64,000 nucleotides of DNA from NCBI RefSeq assembly GCF_002865605.1, contig NZ_CP025583.1, forward strand, positions 848,501 to 912,500. Reading direction: 5' to 3'. Origin of the DNA: Paracoccus jeotgali (GTDB lineage: Bacteria > Pseudomonadota > Alphaproteobacteria > Rhodobacterales > Rhodobacteraceae). A program made the position numbers and the translations under genes. Below, one piece after another: positions 50,637-61,000 of the stretch. How positions within the stretch are numbered: position 1 is the first letter of the stretch; each line of letters starts with the position of its first letter. Below the pieces are notes generated by a model that did not search any database, was not told the origin of the DNA, and worked only from the letters and a program-made list of their open reading frames with translations.

Positions 50637-51608
50637 ATGGGATTGGATGCAGAGTCTTCGGTTTGGCTGACTGGTTTTTGGGGCTTCGCTCCCGAAGAGG
50701 AAGGAATTCTCGGCTTTACTGACCCCAAGGACAGAGACCGGTTGTTCTCAATGATCGAGGATCGCCAACTGGTTTGCATCTATGGCGCGGCGAGCCCGGA
50801 GACCGATAGCAAGATCGTTCACCATCTGCTGGGTGTGCTGGAGGTGGAGAGAACCGCAATCGATTCTTGGGACAAGATGTCCGAAGCGGCTAAGGAACGA
50901 AACATCCGTCTCGGGCGCCAAGACAAGTGGCGGAATGCCATGCCCGTGCGACGCGCCTGGCGGACATCACACACACTCGACGTCAAACAGGTCTTCCCAA
51001 AGAGCTATGATCCGAGCAATGGCCGATACCTTGCACGCTTCGGAACTTGGCTGGTCCCCGAGGAAGCTCGTTGGCTTTTGGAAAAGGTCCCGTTTGTTGA
51101 AACCAACGTCTATGGCGAGCCGCCTGTCCAAGTTGAAGAAGATGCAGCCGCCGTCGCTTCAATTGCCTCGTTCTTGAAGCCATCGAAAGGCATTTTCGGG
51201 GCGTTTGGTGACCGCTCCTATGAAACTCAGGATAAGCCGCATGAATTGTATTTGGCGCGCTTTCCCGATGGGGCTGACCTGCTGGCGGGACGGCCAGTTC
51301 CCAGAGGCGCAGGGCTGGTGAAGATCGGGATAAGCGGAGATATCAAGAACCGCCTAAAGGCTTTGAATCTCAGTTTTCCTCAGTCATCGACCATTGGGTG
51401 GAAGATTATCCGTACCGCCAAGTTTCCAAATCGTGCAAGCGCCGGTGATGCCGAAACCGCCTTCAAATCGCACGCCGTTGAGGAGTTTGGCGCGACATCG
51501 TTGGGCAAGGAATTCTTCGTGATGGACCTGAACAAGGCGGAATCCCTGTTCAATTCCTTGTCGCCCGCTTCCGGTCTTGATCTTCGGCTTACGACAAAAC
51601 GGAAATAG
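50637..51608 (+). CDS. cargo gene: two-domain protein with T5orf172/MUG113 GIY-YIG-like nuclease domain
   Basis: The 323-aa protein starts at 50637. Its C-terminal 120 residues match the T5orf172/MUG113 branch: ELYLARFPDG, then GLVKIGISGDIKNRLKALN, then GKEFFVMD. The N-terminal 150 residues (SVWLTGFWGFAPEEEGIL and QLVCIYGA) are an unknown, possibly PUA-like, modifier or sensor domain. It has lower G+C than its neighbours, its own 89-bp leader and no coupling. It interrupts the connector/tail-terminator order, so it is a moron. A role against competing phages or in DNA processing is inference. Confidence 0.75.
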   Translation: MGLDAESSVWLTGFWGFAPEEEGILGFTDPKDRDRLFSMIEDRQLVCIYGAASPETDSKIVHHLLGVLEVERTAIDSWDKMSEAAKERNIRLGRQDKWRNAMPVRRAWRTSHTLDVKQVFPKSYDPSNGRYLARFGTWLVPEEARWLLEKVPFVETNVYGEPPVQVEEDAAAVASIASFLKPSKGIFGAFGDRSYETQDKPHELYLARFPDGADLLAGRPVPRGAGLVKIGISGDIKNRLKALNLSFPQSSTIGWKIIRTAKFPNRASAGDAETAFKSHAVEEFGATSLGKEFFVMDLNKAESLFNSLSPASGLDLRLTTKRK

Positions 51609-51618
51609 TGAGGCCTCA

Positions 51619-52038
51619 ATGCCCACCCCTCGCGAAACCATCCTCGCCGCGCTGCACGCGCGGCTCTTGGCGCTGCCTGCCACGGCCTTGCGCGGCGAGG
51701 TGCTGCCTGAGCGCGTGCCGACGGATGGCTTGCTGATCCTGCGCGACGGGGAACCGGGGGAGCCGGAGGTGACGCTGTCGCCGCTGCGCTACCACTACCA
51801 GCATCGCGCCGAGATCGAGGCGGTTGTGCAGGATGCCGACCGCGATGACGCTTTCGACACACTGACCGCGGGCATCGGCATAGCGCTCGCCGCCGACCGC
51901 ACGCTGGGCGGCCTCTGCGACTGGATCGAGGCTGAAGCGCCGCGCCCGGTTGATCTGCCGGTCGAGGGTGCGGCGAGCCTGAAGGCCGCCGTCATTCCGG
52001 TGGTGCTGCACTATTCAACGGTCGATCCGCTCGGCTGA
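51619..52038 (+). CDS. tail terminator-like protein
   Basis: The 139-aa protein lies between connector genes and the tail tube gene, the usual place for a gpU/tail-completion protein. It has a helical start (TPRETILAALHARLLAL) and beta strands (YHYQHRAEIEAVVQDADRDD). The call rests mainly on order and size. Confidence 0.75.
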   Translation: MPTPRETILAALHARLLALPATALRGEVLPERVPTDGLLILRDGEPGEPEVTLSPLRYHYQHRAEIEAVVQDADRDDAFDTLTAGIGIALAADRTLGGLCDWIEAEAPRPVDLPVEGAASLKAAVIPVVLHYSTVDPLG

Positions 52039-52062
52039 TCCCCAAAGTTCAAGGAGAACACG

Positions 52063-53001
52063 ATGGCACGAGCCCAAGGGGCGCGGGCGCAGATGGCGCT
52101 TGCGTTCGAGACGACCTATGGAACGCCGCCGGTGGGTGGCTTCACCAAGATGCCCTTCGCCAGCACCTCGCTTGGCGCGGAGCAGCCGCTGCTGAACTCG
52201 GAATTGCTGGGCTACGGCCGCGATCCGCTGGCGCCGATCAAGGATGCGGTGACGGCCGATGGCGATGTCGTCGTGCCGCTCGATGCCGAGGCCTTCGGCT
52301 TCTGGCTCAAGGCAGCTTTCGGCGATCCAATCACGACCGGCACCGGCCCCTGGACCCATGAATTCCAGTCTGGGTCCTGGTCGCTGCCCAGCATGTCCAT
52401 CGAGACCGGCATGCCCGAAGTGCCGCGCTTTGCGATGTATTCTGGATGCGTGCTCGACCAGATCAACTGGCAAATGCAGCGATCTGGTCTGCTGACCGCG
52501 ACGGCGCGGCTGGTGGCGCAGGGCGAGACCGTGGGCACGACGACCAGCGCCGGGACGCCAGCTGCTCTTGAATTGCAGCGCTTTGGCCATTTCAACGGCG
52601 CGATTACGCGCAACGGATCGGCGCTCGGCAACGTGGTTTCAGCCGACATCACCTATGCCAACAACCTCGACCGGATTGAGACCATCCGCTCGGACGGGCG
52701 TATCGATGGGGCAGACCCGTCTATTGCCGCTCAGACCGGCTCCATCGAGGTGCGTTTCGCCGACCAAACGCTGGTGACGCAGGCGATCAATGGCGATCCC
52801 TGCGAGCTCGAGTTTGCCTACGTCCTGCCCTCTGGCGAGAGCTTCACCTTCACCGTGCACGCCGTCTATCTGCCGCGCCCCCGGATCGAGATTTCCGGAC
52901 CGCAGGGCGTGCAGGCCACCTTTGACTGGCAGGCCGCGCGTGACAGCACGGTCGGCCGGATGTGCACCGCCACCCTCGTGAATGACGTGGAGATCTATTG
53001 A
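52063..53001 (+). CDS. phage tail tube protein
   Basis: The 312-aa beta-rich protein has the pattern of Gp44-like/lambda V-type tube subunits in Rhodobacterales phages: ALAFETTYGTPPVGGFTKMP at the start and repeated strands. It stacks into the tail tube around the tape measure. An AAGGAGAAC RBS is present. It ends in a TGATG overlap with the chaperone gene. Confidence 0.9.
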   Translation: MARAQGARAQMALAFETTYGTPPVGGFTKMPFASTSLGAEQPLLNSELLGYGRDPLAPIKDAVTADGDVVVPLDAEAFGFWLKAAFGDPITTGTGPWTHEFQSGSWSLPSMSIETGMPEVPRFAMYSGCVLDQINWQMQRSGLLTATARLVAQGETVGTTTSAGTPAALELQRFGHFNGAITRNGSALGNVVSADITYANNLDRIETIRSDGRIDGADPSIAAQTGSIEVRFADQTLVTQAINGDPCELEFAYVLPSGESFTFTVHAVYLPRPRIEISGPQGVQATFDWQAARDSTVGRMCTATLVNDVEIY

Positions 53002-53438
53002 TGCTGACCCTCGATCTGACGAATGCACCCCGCTGGCACGACCTCGCGCCGGGCGTCCGGGTGCAGCTGCGTCCACTAACCACGGCGCTAATGGTTGCGA
53101 CGCGCAGCGACCCCGTAGTGGAGGCGGTCCCCGAGGCCGCATCCGACGAGGAACGCGCTGTTGCCTTCGCCAAGGCGCTGGCGCGCCGGGCAGTTCTCAC
53201 TTGGAAGGGCATCGGCGACGCAGATGGCAATCCCATCGACCCCAGTCCCGAGGCCATCGACGCGCTCCTCGACATCTGGCCGATCTTCGAGGCTTTCCAA
53301 CTGACCTATGTCTCCAAAGGCTTGCTGCTGGAACAAGAAAAAAACGTCTCCGCGCTCTCGCCGAATGGTCCTTCGGCGGGGGCGAGCGCTACTGCGACGC
53401 GTGCGAAGCGACCTGCGAAGGCTGCCCGGCGCGGCTGA
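53001..53438 (+). CDS. tail assembly chaperone, zero-frame product (gpG-like)
   Basis: The 145-aa protein begins MLTLDLTNAPRWHDLAPGV. It lies between the tube and tape-measure genes, the fixed place of gpG. A slippery A AAA AAC lies at codon 114, after which this frame runs into a low-value basic tail (ATRAKRPAKAARRG). It binds the tape measure during tail assembly. Confidence 0.88.
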   Translation: MLTLDLTNAPRWHDLAPGVRVQLRPLTTALMVATRSDPVVEAVPEAASDEERAVAFAKALARRAVLTWKGIGDADGNPIDPSPEAIDALLDIWPIFEAFQLTYVSKGLLLEQEKNVSALSPNGPSAGASATATRAKRPAKAARRG

Positions 53439-53665
53439 ACCAACCCATCACATTTGAGGGCTGGCAGGTCTGGGACCTCGTTGGCCGTCTTGGCGGCCAG
53501 CTGCGTGTGCTTCCCGGCGCGATTGTCGGCTGGGACATGTCGGCGGCGCTGGCGCTGGCCGATGCTCTCGGCGTGCCACCTGCCGCAGCAGCTGAACTGT
53601 TGCCCGTCATCGAAGCGGTGATGGTCGCCAAACTCAACGAACAGATGGATCATTCCAATGGCTGA
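53001..53665 (+). CDS. tail assembly chaperone, -1 frameshift product (gpGT-like)
   Basis: A -1 slip at 53339-53345 changes frame to KKRLRALAEWSFGGGERY. It then adds a Cys-rich stretch (CDACEATCEGCP) and a helical end, stopping at 53663-53665. The product is about 222 aa. The second frame has no good start of its own and overlaps the tape-measure ATG by 8 bp, so fusion by frameshift is the simplest reading. Both forms are needed in known siphovirus tails. Confidence 0.85.
53339..53345 (+). other. -1 ribosomal frameshift site AAAAAAC
   Basis: The heptamer fits X XXY YYZ in the zero frame (GAA AAA AAC). After slipping, AAA AAA CGT is read. It sits inside the tail chaperone gene, as in most siphoviruses. 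Confidence 0.85.
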
Positions 53666-56075
53666 GAAGCGCGTTTCTGTCCGCCTTGCTGCGGTAGGCG
53701 GCCGACAGGTGCGCGCCGAGTTGGAAGGCGTGGGCGAAGCCGGGGCGCGCGGCTTCGGCCGCCTTAGCAGGGAAATGGAAGCGGCCAATACACGGCTCGC
53801 GGCGTTTTCCCGCCGTGTCACAGTGGCCGCCGCTGCCGCCGTGGCCGCCGCTGCTGCTGCTGGCGTGGCGATGGTCCGATCCGGGCTGCAGACCGTCGAC
53901 GCGCAGGCCAAATTGGCTCAGTCTCTCGGGACCACGGTCGCCTCGATCCAGACGTTGGAGCGGGCGGGTGAGTTGGCGGGCGTCTCCATCTCCGGGATTG
54001 AGCAGGCGACCAAGGATCTAACACGCCGCCTCAGCCAGGCCGCCGCCGGGACCGGACCCGCTGCCGATGCGCTGGAGCGGCTGGGGCTGTCGGCTGCCGA
54101 TCTGATTTCCCTGCCGCTGGATCAGCGAGTGGAGGCGATCAACGCCGCCATCGAAAGCTTCGTGCCCGCCGCAGAACGCGCCGCCGTCGCGGGCCAGCTT
54201 TTCGGCGAGGAAGGCTCTATCGCAATGTCGCGGATCGACACCGCGACGCTGCGCCAGGCGACAGAGGATGTTCTGGCCTTCGGTGTCGTCGTATCGGAGC
54301 AGGATGCCGATCAGATCGAACGGACGAACGATGCGCTCTCGCGGCTCGGTCTGATCTGGCGCGGGCTGTCGAACCAGCTGGCCGTCGCAGCAGCCCCCGC
54401 GCTGGAAGCCGTGGCCAACGCCATGGCGGCTGTGGCAAGCCGCACCGGTCCGCTCGGCATCGCGATCCGGGGCCTGTTCGACAACATCGGCCGTCTAACC
54501 AACTATGCCGCCACGTTTGTGGCTTTTCTTGCAGGGCGTTGGGTCGCCGGGATGGCGGTTGCTGCCCTGTCGGTCCGTGGGCTCGCCACCGCGCTGGTCC
54601 TGCTGCGCGGCGCACTGATCCGCACCGGCATCGGGGCGTTGATCGTCGGCGCGGGCGAACTCGTCTATCAGTTCACCCGCCTCGTGTCTGGCGCGGGCGG
54701 ATTTGGCGAGGCAATGTTGCTCCTGAAGGACCTCGCCGTCGAGGTCTGGGACCGCATCAAGATGGGGGCTGCGGCGGCGGGCGCTGCCGCCACGGCGATG
54801 TTCTTCGATCTGAAGGCCGATGCCGCCTCGGGCATGCAGAGCGCCATCGAGAGCGTCGTGGCTTTTGGCAACACGGCTGCAAACACGTTTGAGGGCGCCT
54901 ATGAGGCGATCAAGGCCATCTGGGGCATGCTGCCAGCCGCCATCGGCGATCTGGCGTTTCAGGCGGCCAACAGCCTGATCGATGGCGTGGAAGCGATGCT
55001 GAACGGCGTCGTCTCGCGGATCAACACGTTCATCGGCGGGATCAACCAGGGGCTGGAGGCGCTCGGCTCCGAACGGCGTATTTCTATCATCTCCGATCTT
55101 GATCTGGGTCAGATCGAGAACCGCTTTGAGGGTGCCGCGACGGCCGCGACGACCGCTGCCCAGACTGCCTTTGATCGGGCTTTCGAGGACAACCCGCTCG
55201 CCGCACCCGATCTCGGGCTCACCCAAGCGGCCAATACTGCGCTTGCCACCGCAAATACCTATCGCGGTGCCGCGCGCGATCTGGCCGAGGGGGCACGCGC
55301 GCCGCTCGCCAGTTGGCAGGCGTTGCGCGATGCGGTGCGGGGCAGCGATGAAGGTAGCGCGGACGCGCTGACCGAGGCGACCAACGCGGCGGCGCGGTTC
55401 GAGACAGCCCTTGGCGATGCCGGACAGGCGGCCACGAGTGCGGGCGCAGCGGCCGGGGCTGCTGCCACTGCAGCCGAACCTGACACCGACGCCGCAGTTT
55501 CCGGCTGGCAGTCGGTCACCGCAGCGCTCAGCGACTATGCCAGCAAGGCACGCGAGATTGGCGGGGACATCGGCCAAGCGCTGGTCGGCGCATTCCAGTC
55601 GGCAGAGAACGCGGTTGGCGAGTTCGTCAAGACCGGCAAGCTGGATTTCCGCGATCTCACCACCTCGCTGCTGGCCGATCTCGCCAAGCTGGCGGCGCGT
55701 CGGTTCATCCTCGGGCCGATCGCCAATGCGCTTTCCGGCGCGCTTGGGGGTGCGGGCGGGATTTTCGCGAACATCTTGCATGCAGGCGGCATGGTAGGTG
55801 CCTCCGCGCCAGGCAGAATGGTTCCGGCGATGGCCTTTGCGGCTGCGCCCCGGATGCATTCCGGCGGTGTGGCGGGGCTGCGCCACGATGAAGTCCCGGC
55901 CATCTTGCAACGCGGCGAGCGCGTGCTGTCTCGCCGCGAAGCTCAGAGCTACGGCGCAGCCGGTGGCGTGAATGTCACCATCATGGCGCGCGACGCCGAA
56001 AGCTTCCGACAGTCGCGGACACAGGTCGCGGCCGACATCGCTCGCGCGGTGTCGCTCGGGCGAAGGGGCATGTGA
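53658..56075 (+). CDS. tail tape measure protein (lambda gpH type)
   Basis: The 805-aa protein sets tail length. It has an N-terminal helix rich in Ala (RRVTVAAAAAVAAAAAAGVA), a phage tape-measure region with IQTLERAGELAGVS, hydrophobic segments near residues 290-330, and the lambda-type C-terminal motif FRDLTTSLLADLAKLAARR. Using the usual relation of about 0.15 nm per residue, the tail would be near 120 nm; this is an estimate. Confidence 0.93.
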   Translation: MAEKRVSVRLAAVGGRQVRAELEGVGEAGARGFGRLSREMEAANTRLAAFSRRVTVAAAAAVAAAAAAGVAMVRSGLQTVDAQAKLAQSLGTTVASIQTLERAGELAGVSISGIEQATKDLTRRLSQAAAGTGPAADALERLGLSAADLISLPLDQRVEAINAAIESFVPAAERAAVAGQLFGEEGSIAMSRIDTATLRQATEDVLAFGVVVSEQDADQIERTNDALSRLGLIWRGLSNQLAVAAAPALEAVANAMAAVASRTGPLGIAIRGLFDNIGRLTNYAATFVAFLAGRWVAGMAVAALSVRGLATALVLLRGALIRTGIGALIVGAGELVYQFTRLVSGAGGFGEAMLLLKDLAVEVWDRIKMGAAAAGAAATAMFFDLKADAASGMQSAIESVVAFGNTAANTFEGAYEAIKAIWGMLPAAIGDLAFQAANSLIDGVEAMLNGVVSRINTFIGGINQGLEALGSERRISIISDLDLGQIENRFEGAATAATTAAQTAFDRAFEDNPLAAPDLGLTQAANTALATANTYRGAARDLAEGARAPLASWQALRDAVRGSDEGSADALTEATNAAARFETALGDAGQAATSAGAAAGAAATAAEPDTDAAVSGWQSVTAALSDYASKAREIGGDIGQALVGAFQSAENAVGEFVKTGKLDFRDLTTSLLADLAKLAARRFILGPIANALSGALGGAGGIFANILHAGGMVGASAPGRMVPAMAFAAAPRMHSGGVAGLRHDEVPAILQRGERVLSRREAQSYGAAGGVNVTIMARDAESFRQSRTQVAADIARAVSLGRRGM

Positions 56076-56701
56076 TGGCGTTTCACGAAGTCCGGTTTCC
56101 CGACAATATCAGCCGGGGTGCGCGCGGCGGGCCCGAGCGGCGGACCCAGATCGTCGAACTCGCTTCTGGCGACGAGGAGCGCAACGCCAGTTGGGCCAAT
56201 TCGCGTCGCCGCTACGATGTCGCCTATGGCATCCGCCGCGCCGACGATCTGGCGGCCGTGGTTGCCTTTTTCGAGGCGCGCAACGGTCGGCTACATGGGT
56301 TCCGCTTCAAGGACTGGGGCGACTACAAGTCCTGCCTGCCTTCGGGCACGCCATCGCCGACGGATCAGTCGATCGGCACCGGCGATGGCACGACGACCGC
56401 CTTCCAATTGGTGAAGCGCTACGCGTCCGGCGCACAATCCTGGACGCGCGCCATCGCCAAGCCTGTGACCGCAACTGTTCGCATCGCGCTTGGCGGGGTG
56501 GAGCAGCCCTCCGGTTGGTCCGTCGACACAGCGACCGGCGTCATCACCTTCAGCGCCGCGCCGGGCTCCGGTGTCGCGATCACCGCAGGCTTCGAGTTCG
56601 ACGTGCCCGTCCGCTTCGACACTGACGCGCTCGACGTGACGCTTGATCTCGAGCGGCTGGGCTCGATCACCTCCATTCCACTTCTGGAACTCCGCCGATG
56701 A
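56075..56701 (+). CDS. DUF2460 distal tail protein (GTA ORFg12-like)
   Basis: The ATG at 56075 (or GTG at 56072) overlaps the tape-measure stop. The 208-aa protein starts MAFHEVRFPDNISRGARGGP and has NSRRRYDVAYGIR and GFRFKDWGDYKS, typical of DUF2460. In the Rhodobacter GTA this protein forms the distal tail ring. It is followed by ORFg13-15 homologues in the same order. Confidence 0.92.
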   Translation: MAFHEVRFPDNISRGARGGPERRTQIVELASGDEERNASWANSRRRYDVAYGIRRADDLAAVVAFFEARNGRLHGFRFKDWGDYKSCLPSGTPSPTDQSIGTGDGTTTAFQLVKRYASGAQSWTRAIAKPVTATVRIALGGVEQPSGWSVDTATGVITFSAAPGSGVAITAGFEFDVPVRFDTDALDVTLDLERLGSITSIPLLELRR

Positions 56702-57582
56702 AAAGCATCACCCCCGATCTGCAAGCGCATCTGGGCGACGGGACAACAACGCTATCCTGGTGCTGGCGCATCCTCCGCGCCGACGGCGCGAGTTTTGGCT
56801 TCACCGATCACGACCGGACGCTGACGTTCGACGGCACGAACTTCGAGCCGGAAAGCGGGCTGACGGCTTCAGAGGTGCGCTCGGGCTCGGACCTGTCGGT
56901 CGATGCGCAGGATGCTGAGGGCGTTCTGACCTCCGACCGGATCACCGAGACCGACATTCTGGATGGCCTCTGGGACAACGCCGAGGTGGAGGTCTGGCGG
57001 GTGAACTGGGCGGACACCGGCCAACGCGTGCTGATGCGACGCGGCGCCATCGGCCAGATCCGACGCGGGCGGCTCGCCTTTGTCGCCGAGGTCCGCTCGC
57101 TCGCCCATGTGCTCGGCCAGACGGTCGGACGGACGTTTCAGGCGACCTGCGATGCCGCACTCGGCGACGCCCGTTGCGGCATCGATCTGGAGAACTCCGC
57201 GTTCAAGAGCACGGGTGGCGTCATTGATCTCCTGCGCGACCGGGCCTTCACAGCCTCAGGGCTCGGCAGTTTTTCGTCCGGCTGGTTCACCTTCGGCACC
57301 GTCGAATGGACAAACGGCACGAATGCCGGTCGGCGCGCCGAGATCATCGCACATGACGTGACAGACGGCATCGCAGTGCTGACACTGCTCGAAGCACCAG
57401 TGCGGTCTATCGCGGGCGGTGATGCTTTCGCGATCCGCGCAGGTTGCGACAAGCGTATCGAGACCTGCAGCACGACGTTCGCCAACACTGCCAATTTCAG
57501 GGGTTTCCCGCACATCCCGGGGCAGGATGCGGTGCTGAGATACGCCACGAAGGATGGCGGGCATGAGGGGACGGTACTTTGA
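56698..57582 (+). CDS. DUF2163 tail hub protein (GTA ORFg13-like)
   Basis: The 294-aa protein overlaps the DUF2460 gene (ATGA). It carries the DUF2163 pattern with FTDHDRTLTFDG near the start. Four Cys lie near the end (TCDAALGDARCGID and RAGCDKRIETCSTTF), then NFRGFPHIPGQD. In the GTA hub such Cys hold an Fe-S cluster, so the same is likely here. Confidence 0.93.
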   Translation: MKSITPDLQAHLGDGTTTLSWCWRILRADGASFGFTDHDRTLTFDGTNFEPESGLTASEVRSGSDLSVDAQDAEGVLTSDRITETDILDGLWDNAEVEVWRVNWADTGQRVLMRRGAIGQIRRGRLAFVAEVRSLAHVLGQTVGRTFQATCDAALGDARCGIDLENSAFKSTGGVIDLLRDRAFTASGLGSFSSGWFTFGTVEWTNGTNAGRRAEIIAHDVTDGIAVLTLLEAPVRSIAGGDAFAIRAGCDKRIETCSTTFANTANFRGFPHIPGQDAVLRYATKDGGHEGTVL

Positions 57583-58010
57583 ACGCTGATCCCGCACGCG
57601 TCATCGCCATCGCGCGCTCTTGGCTGGGCACGCCGTATCACGACCAGGCCAGCCTTCGGAGTGTCGGCTGCGACTGCCTTGGATTGGCCCGCGGCGTCTG
57701 GCGCGAAGTCGTCGGGCCAGAGCCGTTCCCAATCCCGCCCTACAGCCGGGACTGGGGCGAAACCGGACCGCGCGAGGTTCTGGCCGAGGGCGCCCGGCTC
57801 ATGATGCCAGAGATTGCACCCGCTGACGCCGGTCCCGGCGTGCTGGTCCTGTTCCGGATGACGCCCCGCGCCATCGCCAAGCATGTCGGGATCCTCACCG
57901 GGCCCGACACCTTCCTCCACGCCTACGAGCGCCTCGGCGTCATCGAGGAACCGCTCACTCAAGCCTGGCGGCGGCGCATCGCCTTCGCTTTCCTGTTCCC
58001 GCAACGCTGA
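57579..58010 (+). CDS. NlpC/P60 tail peptidase (GTA ORFg14-like)
   Basis: The TTG at 57579 overlaps the previous stop as TTGA. The 143-aa protein has the catalytic Cys in VGCDCLGLARG and His in IAKHVGILTG. It probably opens peptidoglycan during DNA entry. The order DUF2460, DUF2163, NlpC/P60 and TIM-barrel is the GTA tail-tip set. Confidence 0.92.
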   Translation: MNADPARVIAIARSWLGTPYHDQASLRSVGCDCLGLARGVWREVVGPEPFPIPPYSRDWGETGPREVLAEGARLMMPEIAPADAGPGVLVLFRMTPRAIAKHVGILTGPDTFLHAYERLGVIEEPLTQAWRRRIAFAFLFPQR

Positions 58011-58019
58011 GATCATCCC

Positions 58020-61000
58020 ATGGCGACCCTCGTTCTCGGTGCCGCTGGCGCTGCCATTGGCGGCAGCATTGGCGGCGCAATCCTCGGCGTCAGCGCTGCC
58101 ACCATCGGTGGCTTCATCGGCTCCACCATCGGCTCGGTCGTGGACAGCTGGATCATCTCGTCATTGGCGCCAACCCAGCGGATCGAAGGTGCGCGGATGG
58201 ACAATCTGCGCATCACCTCGGCCACCGAAGGCGCGGTGATCCCGCGCCTCTATGGCCGCATGCGGATCGGCGGCAATATCGTCTGGGCAACCGATTTCCG
58301 CGAGGAGACCAAGACCACCACGCAGGGGGGCGGCAAGGGTGGTGGCGGGGGCGGCAAGGTCAAGACAACCGAATACTTCTACTATGCGAGCTTTGCAGTC
58401 GCGCTCTGCGAGGGTCCGATCACCGGCATTGGCCGGATCTGGGCCGATGGGAAACTGCTGGATACCGCCGGGATCACTTGGCGCTGGTATCCGGGAGACG
58501 AGAACCAGGCGGCCGATCCGTTCATTGCGGCGAAGATGGGGGCAGTAAGCACACCGGCCTATCGCGGCACGGCCTATGTCGTTTTCGAGGACCTGCCGCT
58601 CGGCAACTATGGCAACCGCATCCCGCAGCTAAGTTTTGAGGTGTTCCGCCCGCTTGCCGATCCGGACACGGCGGAGGGGCTGACACAAGCGGTCACCATG
58701 ATCCCGGCGTCTGGCGAGTTTGCCTATGCCACGCAGGGCATCCGGAAGGGCGGCGGAGGGTCGTCGGAGCCAGAGAACCTGAACGCGCTGACCGACACTG
58801 CCGACATGGTGGTCGCTCTGGACCGACTTCAGGCGATGGCCCCGAAAGTCGAGAGCGTATCGCTGGTGGTGGCCTGGTTTGGCGACGATCTGCGCGCGGG
58901 CTCATGCAAGGTGCGGCCAGGGGTCGAGGTATCCGCCAAATCGACCACGCCGTCGGCTTGGTCCGTGAATGGCGTCAGCCGCGCCAATGCCTTTCTGGTC
59001 AGCCGCGATGATCAGGATCGCCCTGTCTATGGCGGCACGCCCGCCGATTTCGCGGTGGTGCAGGCGATCCAGGAGATGAAGGCGCGTGGGCTGCGCGTCA
59101 CCTTCTACCCGTTCATCCTGATGGATGTCCCGCCCGGCAACAGCCTGCCGAACCCGTATTCCGACAACGCCGCTGAGACGGGGCAGCCCGCGTTTCCCTG
59201 GCGCGGCCGGATCACCTGTTCTCCGGCTGCTGGTTACGCTGGGACGGTGGACAAGACCGCCACGGCCGCCACGCAAATCACGGCGCTGTTCGGTTCGGCC
59301 ACGCCCGCGAGCTTCAGCGTCTCGGGCAACAGCGTCAGTTGGACCGGATCGCCCGGCGACTGGGGTTTGCGCCGCATGGTGTTGCACTATGCCCATCTCT
59401 GCGCGGCAGCGGGCGGGGTCGATGCCTTTCTGATCGGCACCGAGATGCCGGGCCTGACGACCATCCGCTCGGGCGTAACCACCTATCCGGCGGTGCAGGC
59501 CTATCGGGACCTTCTTGCGGACGTCCGCTCCATCCTCGGATCGGGTGTGAGCCTTGGCTATGCGGCCGACTGGAGCGAGTATTTCGGGCACCAGCCGGAC
59601 GACGGCACCGGCGACGTTTTCTTCCACCTCGATCCACTCTGGGCCGATCCGGAGATTGATTTCGCCGGGATCGACAACTACATGCCGCTCTCCGACTGGC
59701 GCGACGGGTTCGAGCATACGGACGCGGCTGACGGCTGGCCCGCGATTTACGACCGCGCCTATCTGCAGGCGAACATCGCGGGCGGCGAAGGCTTCGACTG
59801 GTTCTATGCCCGCGCGGCTGACCGATCCGCGCAGGTCCGGACCGCGATCACCGACGGTGCCGCCAGTAAGCCATGGGTCTTTCGATACAAGGATCTGAGC
59901 GCCTGGTGGTCGAACCCGCACTACAACCGTCCCGGAGGCGTCGAGAGCGGCACGCCGACGGCATGGGTGCCGCAGTCCAAACCGATCTGGTTCACCGAGC
60001 TCGGCTGTCCCGCCATCGACCGGGGCACCAACCAGCCGAACGTGTTCTTCGACCCGAAGTCATCCGAGAGCTTCACGCCGCATTTCTCGCGGGGCTGGCG
60101 CGACGACGCCATCCAGCGCGCCTATCTCGAGGCGACTTACCTCTGGTGGGGCGTCCCGGCGAACAACCCCTTGTCCTCGGTCTACGGCGGCCGGATGGTG
60201 CATGTGCCCGAATGCGCCGCCTGGACCTGGGACGCGCGGCCCTATCCCTTCTTCCCGGCGCTGACCGACGTCTGGACGGACGGCGCGAACTGGCGGCTGG
60301 GGCATTGGCTGACCGGAAGGCTGGGAGCGGTGTCGCTCGCAGCGCTCGTCCGGCATCTATGCCTGCGCGCCGGGCTCCCTGAGGACCGGATCGACGTCAC
60401 CGGCCTCTGGGGCGCGGTAGAGGGCTATGCCATCGGCGCGCTGGAGAGCCCGCGTGCCTCGATCACCACGCTGTCGCGGCATTTCGGCTTCGACGCAGTG
60501 GAGACCGAGGGCGCGATCCGCTTCATCATGCGCGGCCGGGCCTCCGTCGCCACCCTCGGGCCTGACGACCTGGTGGCACCCCGCGAGGGTGACGTGCTGG
60601 AACTGACACGCGGCCAGGAAACCGAACTGCCGCAGGCGCTCAAATGGCAGGTCGCCCGCGCTGACGAGGACTACGAGGCTGCGCAGGTCGAGGCGCGCCG
60701 CATCACCGTGGACACGACGCGGATCGCGTCCGAATCCTTCCCCATGGCGGTGCCGCCCGAGGAGGCCGAGCGCCGCTGCCGCCGCGCGCTGATGGAAGCC
60801 TGGACCGGGCGGGAAACGGCGGCGTTCCGTTTGCCGCCGTCGCTGCTGGCGCTCGATCCGGCCGATGTCGTCACATTGGACCATGACGGTCGGCACATCC
60901 CGCTGCGGCTGGTCTCCATCGCGGATGCCGAGGCACGCGGGATCGAGGCCGTTCGCCAGGACCGGGAAGCCCACGACCTTCCGCCCGGATCGCCACGCCC

